DNA from: Corynebacterium propinquum DSM 44285 | Lineage (GTDB): Bacteria > Actinomycetota > Actinomycetes > Mycobacteriales > Mycobacteriaceae | Length of the DNA stretch: 64,000 nt | Reading direction: 5' to 3' | NCBI RefSeq assembly: GCF_000375525.1 | Contig: NZ_AQXC01000005.1 | Coordinates: 83,788 to 147,787 of the forward strand | Part shown: positions 42,475 through 51,976 of the stretch, piece after piece | Layout: every line of letters begins with the position of its first letter | Numbering within the stretch: position 1 is the first letter of the stretch | The notes under the pieces: generated by a model | The model's database searches: none | What the model saw: only the letters and a program-made list of their open reading frames with translations | What the model was told of the DNA's origin: nothing | Program-made: the position numbers and the translations under genes

Positions 42475-43830
42475 CTACAGCAGCATCGTGGCAGCCCAGC
42501 CGAAAGCGATCAGTGGGATGTTGAAGTGCAGGAACGTCGGGATGACGGAATCGCGGATGTGGTCGTGCTGGCCGTCGACATTCAGACCAGAGGTTGGGCC
42601 CAGCGTAGAGTCGGAGGCTGGGGAGCCCGCATCACCCAGCGCACCCGCGGTACCGACCAGCGCGACGGTGGCTAGCGGGGAAAAGCCCAACGAGATGCAC
42701 AGCGGGACATAGATGGTGGAGATGATCGGCAGCGTCGAAAAGGATGATCCGATACCCATCGTGACGACGAGGCCGACCAGCAGCATAGCCAGCGAGGCCA
42801 GTGCCTGGTTACCGTCGAAAGCGGCGGCGGTAGATTCGACGAGCGTTTCCACGTCGCCGGTTTCGGCCATGACGTTCGCAAAACCCTGCGCGGTGATCAT
42901 GATGAAACCGATCAACGCCATCATACTCATACCCTCGGTGTAGATATCGTCGGATTGCTTCCATTCCACACCGCGGAAGGCGAGCATGATCGCCAGACCA
43001 ACCAGGGCACCGGCCAGCAGGCTGTCGGCATCCGAATCCAGGTATTGCAGCACGATCTGCACGCCGAACGTGGCAACGAGCGCGATTATCGAGATAGTGA
43101 TGCGGTAACGCGAAATCTCGACGGCTTTGGCGGCGTCCTCGGAGATCGGGATGTCTTTGTACACGCGCTTTTTGCGGTAGCTGACGAAGATCGCGAACAA
43201 TACGCCAACCAGCATTCCTAGTGCGGGAATGGCCATGGCCTGCATGACCGAGACAGTGTTTGCCTCCGGCATTCCTGCTTCCACGATATTGTTGCGCAGG
43301 ATGTCATTCATGTAGATATTGCCGAAGCCAACCGGAACGAAGAAATAGGTGGTGACCAGGCCGAAGGTCAGCACACAGGTAATCAGGCGGCGGTCCAGCT
43401 GCATCTTGTTCAACACCGATAGTAGCGGCGGCACAATCAGCGGAATAAACGCGATATGAACCGGAACCAGGTTTTGCGACATAATCGCCATCAACAACAA
43501 GCCCGCGACGGTGAGCCACTTGGCGACGGCCACGGCTTTTTCTTTGGTGTCTTCGTCGTCGGCATCAATCCGGTTGATGATGGATTCGGCCAGCAGGCGG
43601 GGGAGACCCGCGTTGGCGATCGCTAACGCAAAAGCACCCAGCAAGGCGTAGTTCAGTGCGATCGACGCGCCGTTACCAATTCCTTCTTGGAAGGCGATAA
43701 AGGACCCGTCGATGCCAAGTCCACCGACAAGACCACCAACGATTGCGCCGATGAGGAGCGCTAAGACAACGTGTACACGTGCGACGGCCAGGCCCAACAT
43801 GACCACCACAGCGATAATGACTGCATTCAT
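42475..43830 (-). CDS. Na+/H+ antiporter-family permease (YuiF-like)
   Basis: 451 aa from ATG 43830 where the hydrophobic part begins; an in-frame ATG at 43872 would add 14 polar residues. There are about 12 helices. MNAVIIAVVVMLGLAVARVHVVLALLIGAIVGG and GDAGSPASDSTLGPTSGLN are typical of the Na_H_antiport family related to Bacillus YuiF, for which an amino acid (histidine) permease role has been proposed. The nearby hut genes make histidine uptake an attractive guess, but they are 1.5 kb away across a relic and transcribed separately. Confidence 0.75.
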   Translation of the reverse strand: MNAVIIAVVVMLGLAVARVHVVLALLIGAIVGGLVGGLGIDGSFIAFQEGIGNGASIALNYALLGAFALAIANAGLPRLLAESIINRIDADDEDTKEKAVAVAKWLTVAGLLLMAIMSQNLVPVHIAFIPLIVPPLLSVLNKMQLDRRLITCVLTFGLVTTYFFVPVGFGNIYMNDILRNNIVEAGMPEANTVSVMQAMAIPALGMLVGVLFAIFVSYRKKRVYKDIPISEDAAKAVEISRYRITISIIALVATFGVQIVLQYLDSDADSLLAGALVGLAIMLAFRGVEWKQSDDIYTEGMSMMALIGFIMITAQGFANVMAETGDVETLVESTAAAFDGNQALASLAMLLVGLVVTMGIGSSFSTLPIISTIYVPLCISLGFSPLATVALVGTAGALGDAGSPASDSTLGPTSGLNVDGQHDHIRDSVIPTFLHFNIPLIAFGWAATMLL

Positions 43831-43934
43831 AGTGTCATGTTTAACACGTTGGCCCTCGATAGTAATAGCCATCGCTGGTTGTACGGTTTATTTTGGGGTT
43901 GTGCCGTATTTGGCAACCCGCTGATCCCCAACAC

Positions 43935-44480
43935 AGTAAGTCTCACCCATTGGCCCAGCCGGCAAATGATTCCGAACGCATCCTGCAGCTGGAAAAGAAA
44001 ACACCAAACTGCGTGAACAACGAGACATTCTGGGCAAAGTTACAAAACATTTTGGCACCAATACACGCTGGTGGTCTGGTTCCAGTTTGTCTAAAACTAC
44101 CGAACCGAGTATTCGCCTTACACGGATGTGCCACGTTTAACAGCTTGCCCATTCTTCTTTTTAGAAATAGATCAGAACCCGCGTATCCCACAGGATAAGG
44201 ATATTTTCTCTAACTGTTGTCGGCCCGAAAATCATAATGCGGTCGCACAAATCATCAAAAACCATACGGCTGACAGACCGAACCGCGCCTAAATCGACGA
44301 AATTATCTACCTGTCCTGCATCTGCGGTAACAACATTTATCCTACATGGTCATTAATATCCACTCAACAAAATATGGGGGGTTATGCACTCGCGGACCAC
44401 ATACGTGCCTTACTCGTTATCGATGCTTTCGCCCACGCACACGGTCTGCGTACCAACCGTAATGCATCCATTTTCTGGAG
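43935..44480 (+). pseudogene. Decayed IS3-family element (orfA/orfB relics)
   Basis: No frame is intact, but pieces can be read. NDSERILQLEKK followed one frame over by KLREQRDILGKVTKHFG (about 43965-44055) is the C-terminal zipper of an IS3 OrfA. RFQFV-NYRTEYSPYTDVPR (about 44077-44140) matches the start of an OrfB. EIIYLSCICGNN and GGYALADHIRALLVIDAFAHAHG (44305-44450) match its catalytic core before the HSDxGSQY motif. Terminal repeats were not found. The remaining sequence 43831-44605 shows no other gene. Confidence 0.6.
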
Positions 44481-44605
44481 CTCGGGCCTATCGTCGAATC
44501 CTTTGAGCTATTGTTAACAGTGCATATGCTTAGCTTAGATATAATTCTCAACATACACCTCACCAGGCTGACGTAATTTCAAAAGAGAAGGAGTTTCTAA
44601 CCAAA

Positions 44606-45037
44606 ATGAATCGAACCAAATTCGTCACCCATTCTAATATCCTTATATGCTTAACTGTAGTTCTAGGATTGTCAATCTTAGGACTGTTGGTTTTATTGGA
44701 TCCATTTTCTACCACTGCACTTTTATCAGTCGGGCCTTTATTATTCTCTTTTCTTGCGACCTTATTCTTGTCTTTTGTAACGGTCGAGAAATCCAACAGC
44801 AGCTTAGAAATACATTCAACCATTTTCCGCAAGCGAGTTTTTTACGTCAACCTACGCGACGTTGCCAGTGTAGAACTTATAGACGGCTCATATACTGCTT
44901 GGGGCGGTATTGGTTACAGATTCCTCCCGAGAGGAAAAGCTTTATTGCTGGGTGGAGATAAAGCTGTGCAATTTAAGACAAACGATGGCTCCGAGCTCAT
45001 CGTGAAAGCTCCGAAGATTCCTGATTTGTTCTCTTAG
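44606..45037 (+). CDS. Small membrane protein with PH-like domain, function unknown
   Basis: 143 aa with GAGAAGGAG ahead of the ATG. Two transmembrane helices (about 10-32 and 38-60) are followed by a beta-rich domain with SLEIHSTIFRKRVFYVNLRDVASVELID and GIGYRFLPRGKALLLGGDKAVQFKTNDG. The pattern is that of bacterial PH-domain (DUF/bPH) membrane proteins, with the domain in the cytoplasm. Low GC compared with its neighbours and the adjacent IS relic hint at transfer. Function unknown. Confidence 0.75.
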   Translation: MNRTKFVTHSNILICLTVVLGLSILGLLVLLDPFSTTALLSVGPLLFSFLATLFLSFVTVEKSNSSLEIHSTIFRKRVFYVNLRDVASVELIDGSYTAWGGIGYRFLPRGKALLLGGDKAVQFKTNDGSELIVKAPKIPDLFS

Positions 45038-45320
45038 TTCGGAGAGTGGATTTCGAGCATCGCCGAATGGTTTGATTCTTTAATGTGATGAGCATTTGTA
45101 GACAACAAATTTCTATCAGAACGTCAGCATGAGACGTGCACTATCACCTCCTTAGCCTGCAGGTCAGAAAGTTTTGCTTAAAGACTTTCGGGCGTGCCAT
45201 TAACCAGATTTGTCATTACGTCCGCCGGTTTAGTGCTCTACACAAACCGGAACTCATTGACTATCATACTATTTCGACGACTACGGCTTTTCATTATTTC
45301 CCCTCGTTCCCTGCTTCGAC
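45038..45320. other. Gap with no recognisable gene
   Basis: 283 bases between the PH-like gene and the end of hutG. Short open frames exist on the plus strand but have neither a good ribosome binding site nor a recognisable protein. No hairpin with a T-run was seen. Confidence 0.5.
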
Positions 45321-46292
45321 TCATTTCTGCGTTCCGCCGTGCGCGGCAACAATGTCGTGAATCATGCGTGCTGCCAGTTTAGCGGTGCGTGAATCTACAT
45401 CATATTTTGGATTCAGCTCAACCACGTCGACGAGGCGCAACTTTCCGGTTTGCGCCAAAGCCAACGCCATCGCGTAAACCTTCAAAGCTTCCACACCCAA
45501 CGCGGCTGGAGCTGACACTCCGGGCGCCACCGACGCCGGAAGTACATCTAAGTCAATACTAAGATGTATGTTTTTAAAATCTTGGACGGCTTTGTGTGCA
45601 ATTTCAGTTACTTCATTGACCGTGGCACGAGCCAAATCTTCATCGAGAAGATAGTTCACACCCAGGCGGTCTGCGGTTTCAAAAAGTACCCGGGTGTTAT
45701 TGGCTTTGGAGATTCCCCAGACGGTATAACTGAAATTTTCACCGTCGATCTCGGAAATTTGTCGGAATGGGGTACCAGAGGTTGGCTCATCTGCGTCACG
45801 AAGATCAAAATGCGCATCCAAATTGAAAATCCCTAAATCTCGCAACCCATCCGGATTTTCATTTTTTAATCCGCGAACCAAACCGCGGTGCGAGGCAAAA
45901 GCGGTTTCATGGCCTCCGCCCAAAATTACCGGCAGGTGTCCAGCGCGCACGGTAGCAGCTACGCGTTGTGAAAGTTCTTCTTGTCCGGCTTCCAAATCCC
46001 GGCCTTCATAAGTGACGGTCCCGGTATCGTAACGCGGGACGTCGTCATGAATAGCCAGACCACCAAGCGCTGTGCGCAGTGCATCCGGCCCGCCGGCAGC
46101 GCCTTGTCGGCCGCCATTGCGACGCACACCCTCATCGGAGGCGAAGCCAATCAGCGCCACACCAGGCCGCGATGGCCGGTCGCCCTGTGCGGCCGCAGTA
46201 GAAACAGCGAGATCAGTCTGTATTACCGAATGCCAACGGGCATGTTCGGATCCGGGTCCATCGACGCGTCCAGTCCACTCAAAATCACTCAT
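45321..46292 (-). CDS. hutG: Formimidoylglutamase
   Basis: 323 aa from ATG 46292. A longer frame from 46397 exists, but homology begins at SDFEWTGRVDG. It hydrolyses N-formimino-L-glutamate to glutamate and formamide in histidine breakdown. The ureohydrolase metal motifs are present: LGGGHETAFASHRG, FNLDAHFDLRD and LSIDLDVLPASVAPGVSAPAALG (Asp and His residues binding two Mn). No ribosome binding site precedes 46292, and TACACT lies seven bases upstream, so the mRNA may be leaderless. It is divergent from hutH. Confidence 0.92.
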   Translation of the reverse strand: MSDFEWTGRVDGPGSEHARWHSVIQTDLAVSTAAAQGDRPSRPGVALIGFASDEGVRRNGGRQGAAGGPDALRTALGGLAIHDDVPRYDTGTVTYEGRDLEAGQEELSQRVAATVRAGHLPVILGGGHETAFASHRGLVRGLKNENPDGLRDLGIFNLDAHFDLRDADEPTSGTPFRQISEIDGENFSYTVWGISKANNTRVLFETADRLGVNYLLDEDLARATVNEVTEIAHKAVQDFKNIHLSIDLDVLPASVAPGVSAPAALGVEALKVYAMALALAQTGKLRLVDVVELNPKYDVDSRTAKLAARMIHDIVAAHGGTQK

Positions 46293-46677
46293 GCACACGA
46301 GTGTAATCAGGATATTTTTAGCGCTCAGAAGGCCTGGGGAAGTGACGCAAAGTTTTTCTGCAAAGTCAGTCACGGGAGCCTTAAGACTCTTGCTCATTTA
46401 GTCACTGTGATGAAATTGCCACGACGGAAAGATTACGTACCCTCTGCAGGCCAAAGCGCTTCAACGGGGAAAAATTACCGGAGAACCAGAAGCCGCAACG
46501 GGGGCAGCACTCGCCACAATCCACAGCAAATGTTAAGTCTGGGATCCAAGACAGGATCTCGGGCAGGAACACCTGAGTCTTATTAAGCTTGGGCGAAAGA
46601 GTACTTGGCACAAGAACACTTGCTAGCAACCATCCTTATCCACCATCCGCGACAGGCGAAAGGAACGGTCCAAAACA
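46293..46677. promoter_or_regulatory. hutG / hutH divergent intergenic region
   Basis: 385 bases without a convincing gene. TACACT at about 46299-46304 (minus strand) is a -10 candidate for a leaderless hutG mRNA. GAAAGGAA at 46658-46665 is the hutH ribosome binding site. No clear operator was found by eye, and no hut regulator gene is in the window. Confidence 0.4.
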
Positions 46678-48285
46678 ATGACACAGCACACAGCAGCACA
46701 ACAGTCACAGGCACAACAGTTAGCGGCACACGAGAAAGAGACCATCACCGTCGGTCTCGGCGCTTTGCGCATCGATGACGTCGTCAAGGTTGCCCGCGGT
46801 GGGGCAGCGGTAGAAATCAGCCAGGAAGCGTTGGACCGAATCGCGACCACCCGCAAACGTATTGATGACCTCGCCAACGAACCAACCCCGGTTTACGGCG
46901 TGTCTACCGGCTTCGGCGCCTTGGCCCGCCGTCATATTCCGTCCGAGATGCGCGCACAATTGCAACGCTCGCTGGTGCGCTCGCATGCGGCAGGTTCCGG
47001 GCCAGAGGTTGAACGGGAAGTCATCCGCGCGTTGATGCTGCTGCGTCTGTCAACGTTGTGCACTGGACACACCGGCGTGCGCCCGGTCGTCGCCGAAACC
47101 TACGCGGCCGTGCTGAATGCGGGCATTACCCCGGTCGTTTACGAGTACGGATCGCTGGGTTGTTCGGGCGATCTGGCACCGCTGTCACACTGCGCGCTGG
47201 CGCTGCTGGGGGAGGGCGAAGTCCGCGTGAACGGTGCGGACCAGCCACAACCGGCCGCAACTGCGCTTGCCGACGCCGGCATCACCCCGCTCGCGCTGGA
47301 GGAAAAAGAAGGCCTGGCGCTGATCAACGGCACCGACGGCATGCTCGGCATGCTGTGCCTGGCCATCGCCGACTTGCAGGATCTGGCAAAGGTCGCCGAT
47401 ATCTCCACCGCGATGACCGTCGAAGGCCTGCACGGCACCTTGAGCGTGTTCGACGATAAACTGCAAAAACTGCGTCCGCACCCGGGCCAGGCGTCGTCGG
47501 CACGCAATATTCGCACCGTTGCAGCAAACTCACCGTTGCTGGAGGCCGCACAAGAAGACTTCAAGCAAACCCAGGTGCAGGACGCCTATTCCGTACGCTG
47601 CTCGCCGCAGGTCACAGGCGGTTTCCGCGATACCATCACACACGCCATCACTGTCGCAGAACGCGAGCTTGCCGCCGCCGTAGATAACCCGGTGGTCATT
47701 GATGGGGAAGTCCGCTCCAACGGCAATTTCCACGGCGCTCCTGTGGCCTATGTACTGGACTTTTTGGCCATCGTGGCGGCAGACCTAGCGTCGATTTCCG
47801 AGCGCCGCACCGACCGCTTCTTAGACACCGCCCGCAACCGCGGCTTGCCAGCGTTTCTTGCCGACGACCCGGGCGTCGACTCCGGCCACATGATCGCGCA
47901 ATACACCCAGGCCGGTATCGTCTCGGAACTCAAACGGGCCGCCAACCCAGCTTCGGCAGATTCCATTCCGTCGTCCGCGATGCAAGAAGATCACGTGTCC
48001 ATGGGATGGTCTGCTGGCCGCAAGCTGCGGACCGCCGTCGACGGCCTGCAGCGCGTGTTGGCTATCGAGTACCTCACCGCCGCCCGCGCGATTACCATGC
48101 GCTGCCGTGACGCCGCGGCAGAATCTGCGCCAGGAACAAAGGCCGCCATCGCCTTGTTGCGCGAAGGGGTAGAGGGCCCAACCACCGACCGTTACCTGGC
48201 ACCGGAAATCGCTTACGCCCACCAGCTGGTAGCCAGCGGGGCACTGGTAGCCAGCGTCGAGGGCGTCGTCGGCACGCTGGATTAG
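46678..48285 (+). CDS. hutH: Histidine ammonia-lyase
   Basis: 535 aa. It eliminates ammonia from L-histidine to give urocanate. The MIO cofactor forms from the tripeptide in YGSLGCSGDLAPLSH; here it is Cys162-Ser163-Gly164 instead of the textbook Ala-Ser-Gly. Other landmarks are YGVSTGFGALARRHI, NGTDGMLGML and the FHGAPVAYVLDFLAI segment. A ~20-residue Gln/Ala-rich N-terminus (TAAQQSQAQQLAA) is unusual. It is followed 79 bases on by hutI. Urocanase (hutU), needed between these two steps, is not in this window. Confidence 0.94.
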   Translation: MTQHTAAQQSQAQQLAAHEKETITVGLGALRIDDVVKVARGGAAVEISQEALDRIATTRKRIDDLANEPTPVYGVSTGFGALARRHIPSEMRAQLQRSLVRSHAAGSGPEVEREVIRALMLLRLSTLCTGHTGVRPVVAETYAAVLNAGITPVVYEYGSLGCSGDLAPLSHCALALLGEGEVRVNGADQPQPAATALADAGITPLALEEKEGLALINGTDGMLGMLCLAIADLQDLAKVADISTAMTVEGLHGTLSVFDDKLQKLRPHPGQASSARNIRTVAANSPLLEAAQEDFKQTQVQDAYSVRCSPQVTGGFRDTITHAITVAERELAAAVDNPVVIDGEVRSNGNFHGAPVAYVLDFLAIVAADLASISERRTDRFLDTARNRGLPAFLADDPGVDSGHMIAQYTQAGIVSELKRAANPASADSIPSSAMQEDHVSMGWSAGRKLRTAVDGLQRVLAIEYLTAARAITMRCRDAAAESAPGTKAAIALLREGVEGPTTDRYLAPEIAYAHQLVASGALVASVEGVVGTLD

Positions 48286-48364
48286 AGAGATAGCAGGGGA
48301 GCATAAGCCCTGCGCACCGGCAGACATCTCCACACACACGAAATATCACCATTCGAAAGGCACC

Positions 48365-49570
48365 ATGAGCACACTTTTCCACAACATCAGCGAACTACGC
48401 ACGGTCTCGGACGCGGGCACCATTAAAGACGGCGCGCTGCTCGTCGACGGTAATGGCATCATCACCTGGGTCGGTGCTTTGAATGACCTGCCACAGGACC
48501 TTTCCGAGGGCGTCGAGAAAAAGATCGACCTGGGCGGCCGTGCAGTACTGCCAGGTTGGGTGGATTCACACACGCACATGATTTTCGATGGCAACCGCGC
48601 CGAGGAATTCGAAGCGCGCATGGCAGGCGAGTCGTATTCCGCCGGTGGTATCGCCACCACCATGGAAGCTACCCGCAATGCCGGACGTGAGCGCTTGGAA
48701 CAGCTGCTAGAAGAGCGCATCGCGGGCTGCCACGCGGGCGGAACGACGACGATCGAGACCAAAACTGGGTACGGCTTGAACACAGAATCCGAGGCTCTGG
48801 CCGCTGAGGTTGCCAGCACGGGCGTCGACGATGTCACCTTCTTGGGCGCGCACCTGGTGCCGCCGGGGGCAGATGCCGACGAATACCTGGAGGAGGTCGT
48901 CGGCACGATGCTGGATGCCGTGGAGCCGCACGCTGGCTGGATCGACGTTTTCTGCGAGACCGGCGCGTTTAACGAGGAACAATCGCGCAAGGTTCTCGAG
49001 GCGGGCAAGAAGCGCGGTTTATTGCCGCGCGTGCACGGTAACCAGCTACAACAGGGCCCCGGCGTGCGCTTGGCAGTGGAAATTGGTGCGGCGTCGGTGG
49101 ATCACGTCAATTACCTTTCCGACGACGATATCCAGGCGCTCGCGAGCAGCGACACCGTCGCTACGGTGTTGCCTGCCTGTGACTTGTCGACGAAGCAAGA
49201 TCTCGCTCCGGCACGCCAGCTGTTGGATGCCGGTGCCACCGTCGCGATTGCGTCGAACCTGAACCCAGGCACCTCGTATACGTCGTCGATGAATTTCTGC
49301 GTTACCACCGCGGTGCTGCAGCAAGACCTCAGCTTGGATGAGGCTATCGAAGCCGCAACCTTGGGCGGTGCGAAAGCACTGCGCCGCCAACCGGTCAAAG
49401 GTGGGGAAGACGCACAGGGCCGTCCTGGCCGCGGCAGCTTGGTCCCGGGTGCGGCAGCGGATTTGCACGTGCTCAACTTCGCCAACGCAATCGAGCTGGC
49501 CTACCGCCCAGGCATGCCTGCGACCTACCGGACTTATAAAAACGGCGAGCTCGTTTTCGGTGTGGAATAA
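48365..49570 (+). CDS. hutI: Imidazolonepropionase
   Basis: 401 aa with CGAAAGG ahead of the ATG. Amidohydrolase that opens imidazolone-5-propionate to formiminoglutamate. The metal site HTHMIFDGNRAEEFEARMAG, the ETKTGYGLN substrate segment, VHGNQLQ with a further His, and DHVNYLS and LPACDLSTK follow the family order. Its product is the substrate of HutG. A parS site follows within five bases of the stop. Confidence 0.94.
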   Translation: MSTLFHNISELRTVSDAGTIKDGALLVDGNGIITWVGALNDLPQDLSEGVEKKIDLGGRAVLPGWVDSHTHMIFDGNRAEEFEARMAGESYSAGGIATTMEATRNAGRERLEQLLEERIAGCHAGGTTTIETKTGYGLNTESEALAAEVASTGVDDVTFLGAHLVPPGADADEYLEEVVGTMLDAVEPHAGWIDVFCETGAFNEEQSRKVLEAGKKRGLLPRVHGNQLQQGPGVRLAVEIGAASVDHVNYLSDDDIQALASSDTVATVLPACDLSTKQDLAPARQLLDAGATVAIASNLNPGTSYTSSMNFCVTTAVLQQDLSLDEAIEAATLGGAKALRRQPVKGGEDAQGRPGRGSLVPGAAADLHVLNFANAIELAYRPGMPATYRTYKNGELVFGVE

Positions 49571-49574
49571 GCAA

Positions 49575-49590
49575 TGTTTCACGTGAAACA
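49575..49590. promoter_or_regulatory. parS site 2
   Basis: Exact TGTTTCACGTGAAACA. With flanking GCAA/TTGC it forms a 24-base perfect palindrome directly after hutI, so it could also act as a weak terminator. It lies 90 bases before trpE. Confidence 0.95.
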
Positions 49591-49679
49591 TTGCCATTCC
49601 CGACGGCGCCGACCCGCGCCGCGAATTTAAGGCTAGGCCACGCCGCCCATGTCGGCTGCCACACAGTATTGTTGGGGCT

Positions 49680-51335
49680 ATGAATTTTGCTGCACATCTC
49701 CCCACAGCGCGCCGCGATCTGCGCTACCACGCGGATGCGGCGCAGCTTTTCGCCCACCTCGGCGGGCTCGAGCGCACAGACACAGTACTGCTGGAATCAG
49801 CGGATATCGAGTCGAAGAAAAATCTTCTCTGCTTGGCGGTTCTTGACTCCGCAGTGCGCATTCGCTGCCAGGGAAGCCGCGTGACCGCTCAAGCGCTCAC
49901 GGCTACCGGCGAAGAAATTGTAGCGAAATTACGCACCGAACTTTCCGAATATGAAGTAGCGGGCAATAGCGGCGGTCGGGGAGTGGCAGTCTTCGAATTC
50001 CCGGTATCCCAGGCCGCCGACGAACGCGAACGCCTGCTGGCGATCTCCCCGGCAGAGGTGCTGCGTCGGCTGCAATTGAGCAAGCAGTATGGCAGCAACG
50101 CCAACCAACACAGTTCCGCTCAACAGGGCTCCGCAACCCGGAACTCCGCAACCCAGGGCCCGATCACCCAGGACCCCGCCACAGAAGTACCGGACCTGCC
50201 CTTATTGGCCGGCGGCTTCGCCTACGACTTTTTAGAAACCTTCGAAACCCTACCCGCGGTCAGCGAGGGCGACAACACGTACCCAGATTACGAATTCGTC
50301 GTAGCAGAAACACTACTCAAAGTAGACCACCTGTCCCAGACTGCCTATGTGTGTGGCGTCGGCACCAGCCAGGACGACGTCGACAAGCGGCTTGCCGCCT
50401 ATGCCACGAAAGCCGAAGCTGAGATCACGCCACTGGCTCCACCGGAGCAGGGCGTCGACAAGAGCCAGCCGCTGCAGGTGCGCACAGATATCGACGACCA
50501 ACAATTCCGCAGCCACGTCGAACAGCTCAAAGGCAATATTTATCAAGGCGATATTTATCAGGTGGTGCCTGCGCGCACCTTCCGCGCCCCATGTGCGGAT
50601 GCGTTTTCTTCTTACCGACGCCTACTCCAGACGAACCCGTCGCCGTATATGTTCTACTTCCGCGGCGAAGACTACGAGCTGTTTGGCGCCTCGCCGGAAT
50701 CCAACCTGAAATTTTCGCCGGATACTCGGGAAGTGCAGCTGTATCCGATTGCAGGAACGCGCCCGCGCGGCCTGAACCCGGATGGCAGCGTCAATCATGA
50801 ACTCGATATCCGCAACGAGCTGGAGATGCGCACCGACCACAAGGAACTGGCCGAGCACACCATGTTGGTGGACCTGGCGCGCAATGACCTCGCCCGCGTC
50901 GCAGTCCCTGGCACGCGTAAGGTAGCGGAGCTATTGCAAGTAGACCGTTATTCGCGCGTGATGCACCTGGTGTCCCGCGTCACCGCCACGCTGCACGAGG
51001 ATTTCGACGCCCTCGATGCCTACCGCGCATGCATGAACATGGGCACGCTGACTGGTGCACCGAAACTGCGCGCGGTGGACCTGCTGCGTGAGGTGGAAGG
51101 CAAACGCCGCGGATCCTACGGCGGCGCGGTCGGGTATCTCGGTGGCGACGGGCGCATGGACAACTGCATCGTCATTCGCAGTGCTTTCGTGCGTCATGGG
51201 GAAGCGATCATTCAGGCTGGTGCCGGCGTCGTCCGTGATTCCACGCCGCAGGCCGAGGCCGATGAGACAGTACACAAGGCGTATGCGGTGCTCGATGCCG
51301 TCGCGCTGGGGGCGCCAGTGGAGGTGGCACGATAA
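49680..51335 (+). CDS. trpE: Anthranilate synthase component I
   Basis: 551 aa. It makes anthranilate from chorismate with ammonia from TrpG. The C-terminal chorismate-binding domain has IYQVVPARTF, YMFYFRGEDYELFGASPESNLKF, PIAGTRPRG, ELEMRTDHKELAEHTMLVDLARND and GTLTGAPKLRAV, all typical. A low-complexity Gln/Ser/Asn/Thr insert (~134-170) lies in the N-terminal domain. No tandem-Trp leader peptide was found in 49591-49679; TATTGT and GTTGGGG just before the ATG leave the promoter and ribosome binding site uncertain. First gene of the trp operon. Confidence 0.94.
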   Translation: MNFAAHLPTARRDLRYHADAAQLFAHLGGLERTDTVLLESADIESKKNLLCLAVLDSAVRIRCQGSRVTAQALTATGEEIVAKLRTELSEYEVAGNSGGRGVAVFEFPVSQAADERERLLAISPAEVLRRLQLSKQYGSNANQHSSAQQGSATRNSATQGPITQDPATEVPDLPLLAGGFAYDFLETFETLPAVSEGDNTYPDYEFVVAETLLKVDHLSQTAYVCGVGTSQDDVDKRLAAYATKAEAEITPLAPPEQGVDKSQPLQVRTDIDDQQFRSHVEQLKGNIYQGDIYQVVPARTFRAPCADAFSSYRRLLQTNPSPYMFYFRGEDYELFGASPESNLKFSPDTREVQLYPIAGTRPRGLNPDGSVNHELDIRNELEMRTDHKELAEHTMLVDLARNDLARVAVPGTRKVAELLQVDRYSRVMHLVSRVTATLHEDFDALDAYRACMNMGTLTGAPKLRAVDLLREVEGKRRGSYGGAVGYLGGDGRMDNCIVIRSAFVRHGEAIIQAGAGVVRDSTPQAEADETVHKAYAVLDAVALGAPVEVAR

Positions 51336-51976
51336 TGGCAATGACAGCACAGCCGCACGTCGTGGTGATCGACAACCGCGATTCGTTCATTTACAACCTG
51401 GTCGACGCGCTCGCCGGGCACCACTGCACGGTCTTCCGTAACACGGTATCCGTCGAGACGGTCCTGGCCGCCAAGCCGGATTTGCTGTTGTTCTCGCCCG
51501 GGCCGGGGCACCCACGGGAAACCGGGAACATGATGGAGCTTCTCGACGCCATCCATGGCGAAATTCCGGTATTGGGTATTTGCCTGGGATTCCAAGCCCT
51601 ACTGGAACACTACGGTGGCAGCGTGGAACCCTGCGGGCCGGTGCATGGCCGCTCGGTGCCGATGACGCTGACGGATGCCGGGGCACAGCACCCACTGTTT
51701 GCCGGGCTCACGATCGACGAGGAACCAGACAAACCTGATCATGTGGGCCGTTTGGTGCCGGTGGCGCGCTATCACTCGTTGGCATGCGCGAACCCGCCGG
51801 AACAGCTACAGGTACTAGCAACGACACAGACTGACTTGGGTGATGTCGCCATGGCGGCATACGCGCCCGACGGCTCGTGCATGGGCTTGCAGTTCCACCC
51901 GGAATCGATCTTGAGCCCGAAGGGGCCAGTCTTGTTGAATCGCTGCATCAACTTCTTGACGAAAGGGGAGTGCTGA
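51335..51976 (+). CDS. trpG: Anthranilate synthase component II (glutamine amidotransferase)
   Basis: 213 aa, starting in the trpE stop (TAATG). Class I amidotransferase: FSPGPGHPRETG, the nucleophile Cys in LGICLGFQALLEHYGG, and the His-Glu pair in LQFHPESILSPKG. It splits ammonia from glutamine for TrpE. An Asp/Glu-rich loop (TIDEEPDKPDHVGR) is slightly longer than usual. Confidence 0.95.
   Translation: MAMTAQPHVVVIDNRDSFIYNLVDALAGHHCTVFRNTVSVETVLAAKPDLLLFSPGPGHPRETGNMMELLDAIHGEIPVLGICLGFQALLEHYGGSVEPCGPVHGRSVPMTLTDAGAQHPLFAGLTIDEEPDKPDHVGRLVPVARYHSLACANPPEQLQVLATTQTDLGDVAMAAYAPDGSCMGLQFHPESILSPKGPVLLNRCINFLTKGEC

Noticed and set aside
49649..49679. A possible trp leader peptide containing Cys-Trp-Gly before trpE
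   Set aside because: Only one Trp codon, no ribosome binding site, and the frame runs past the trpE start. No attenuator hairpins were recognised.
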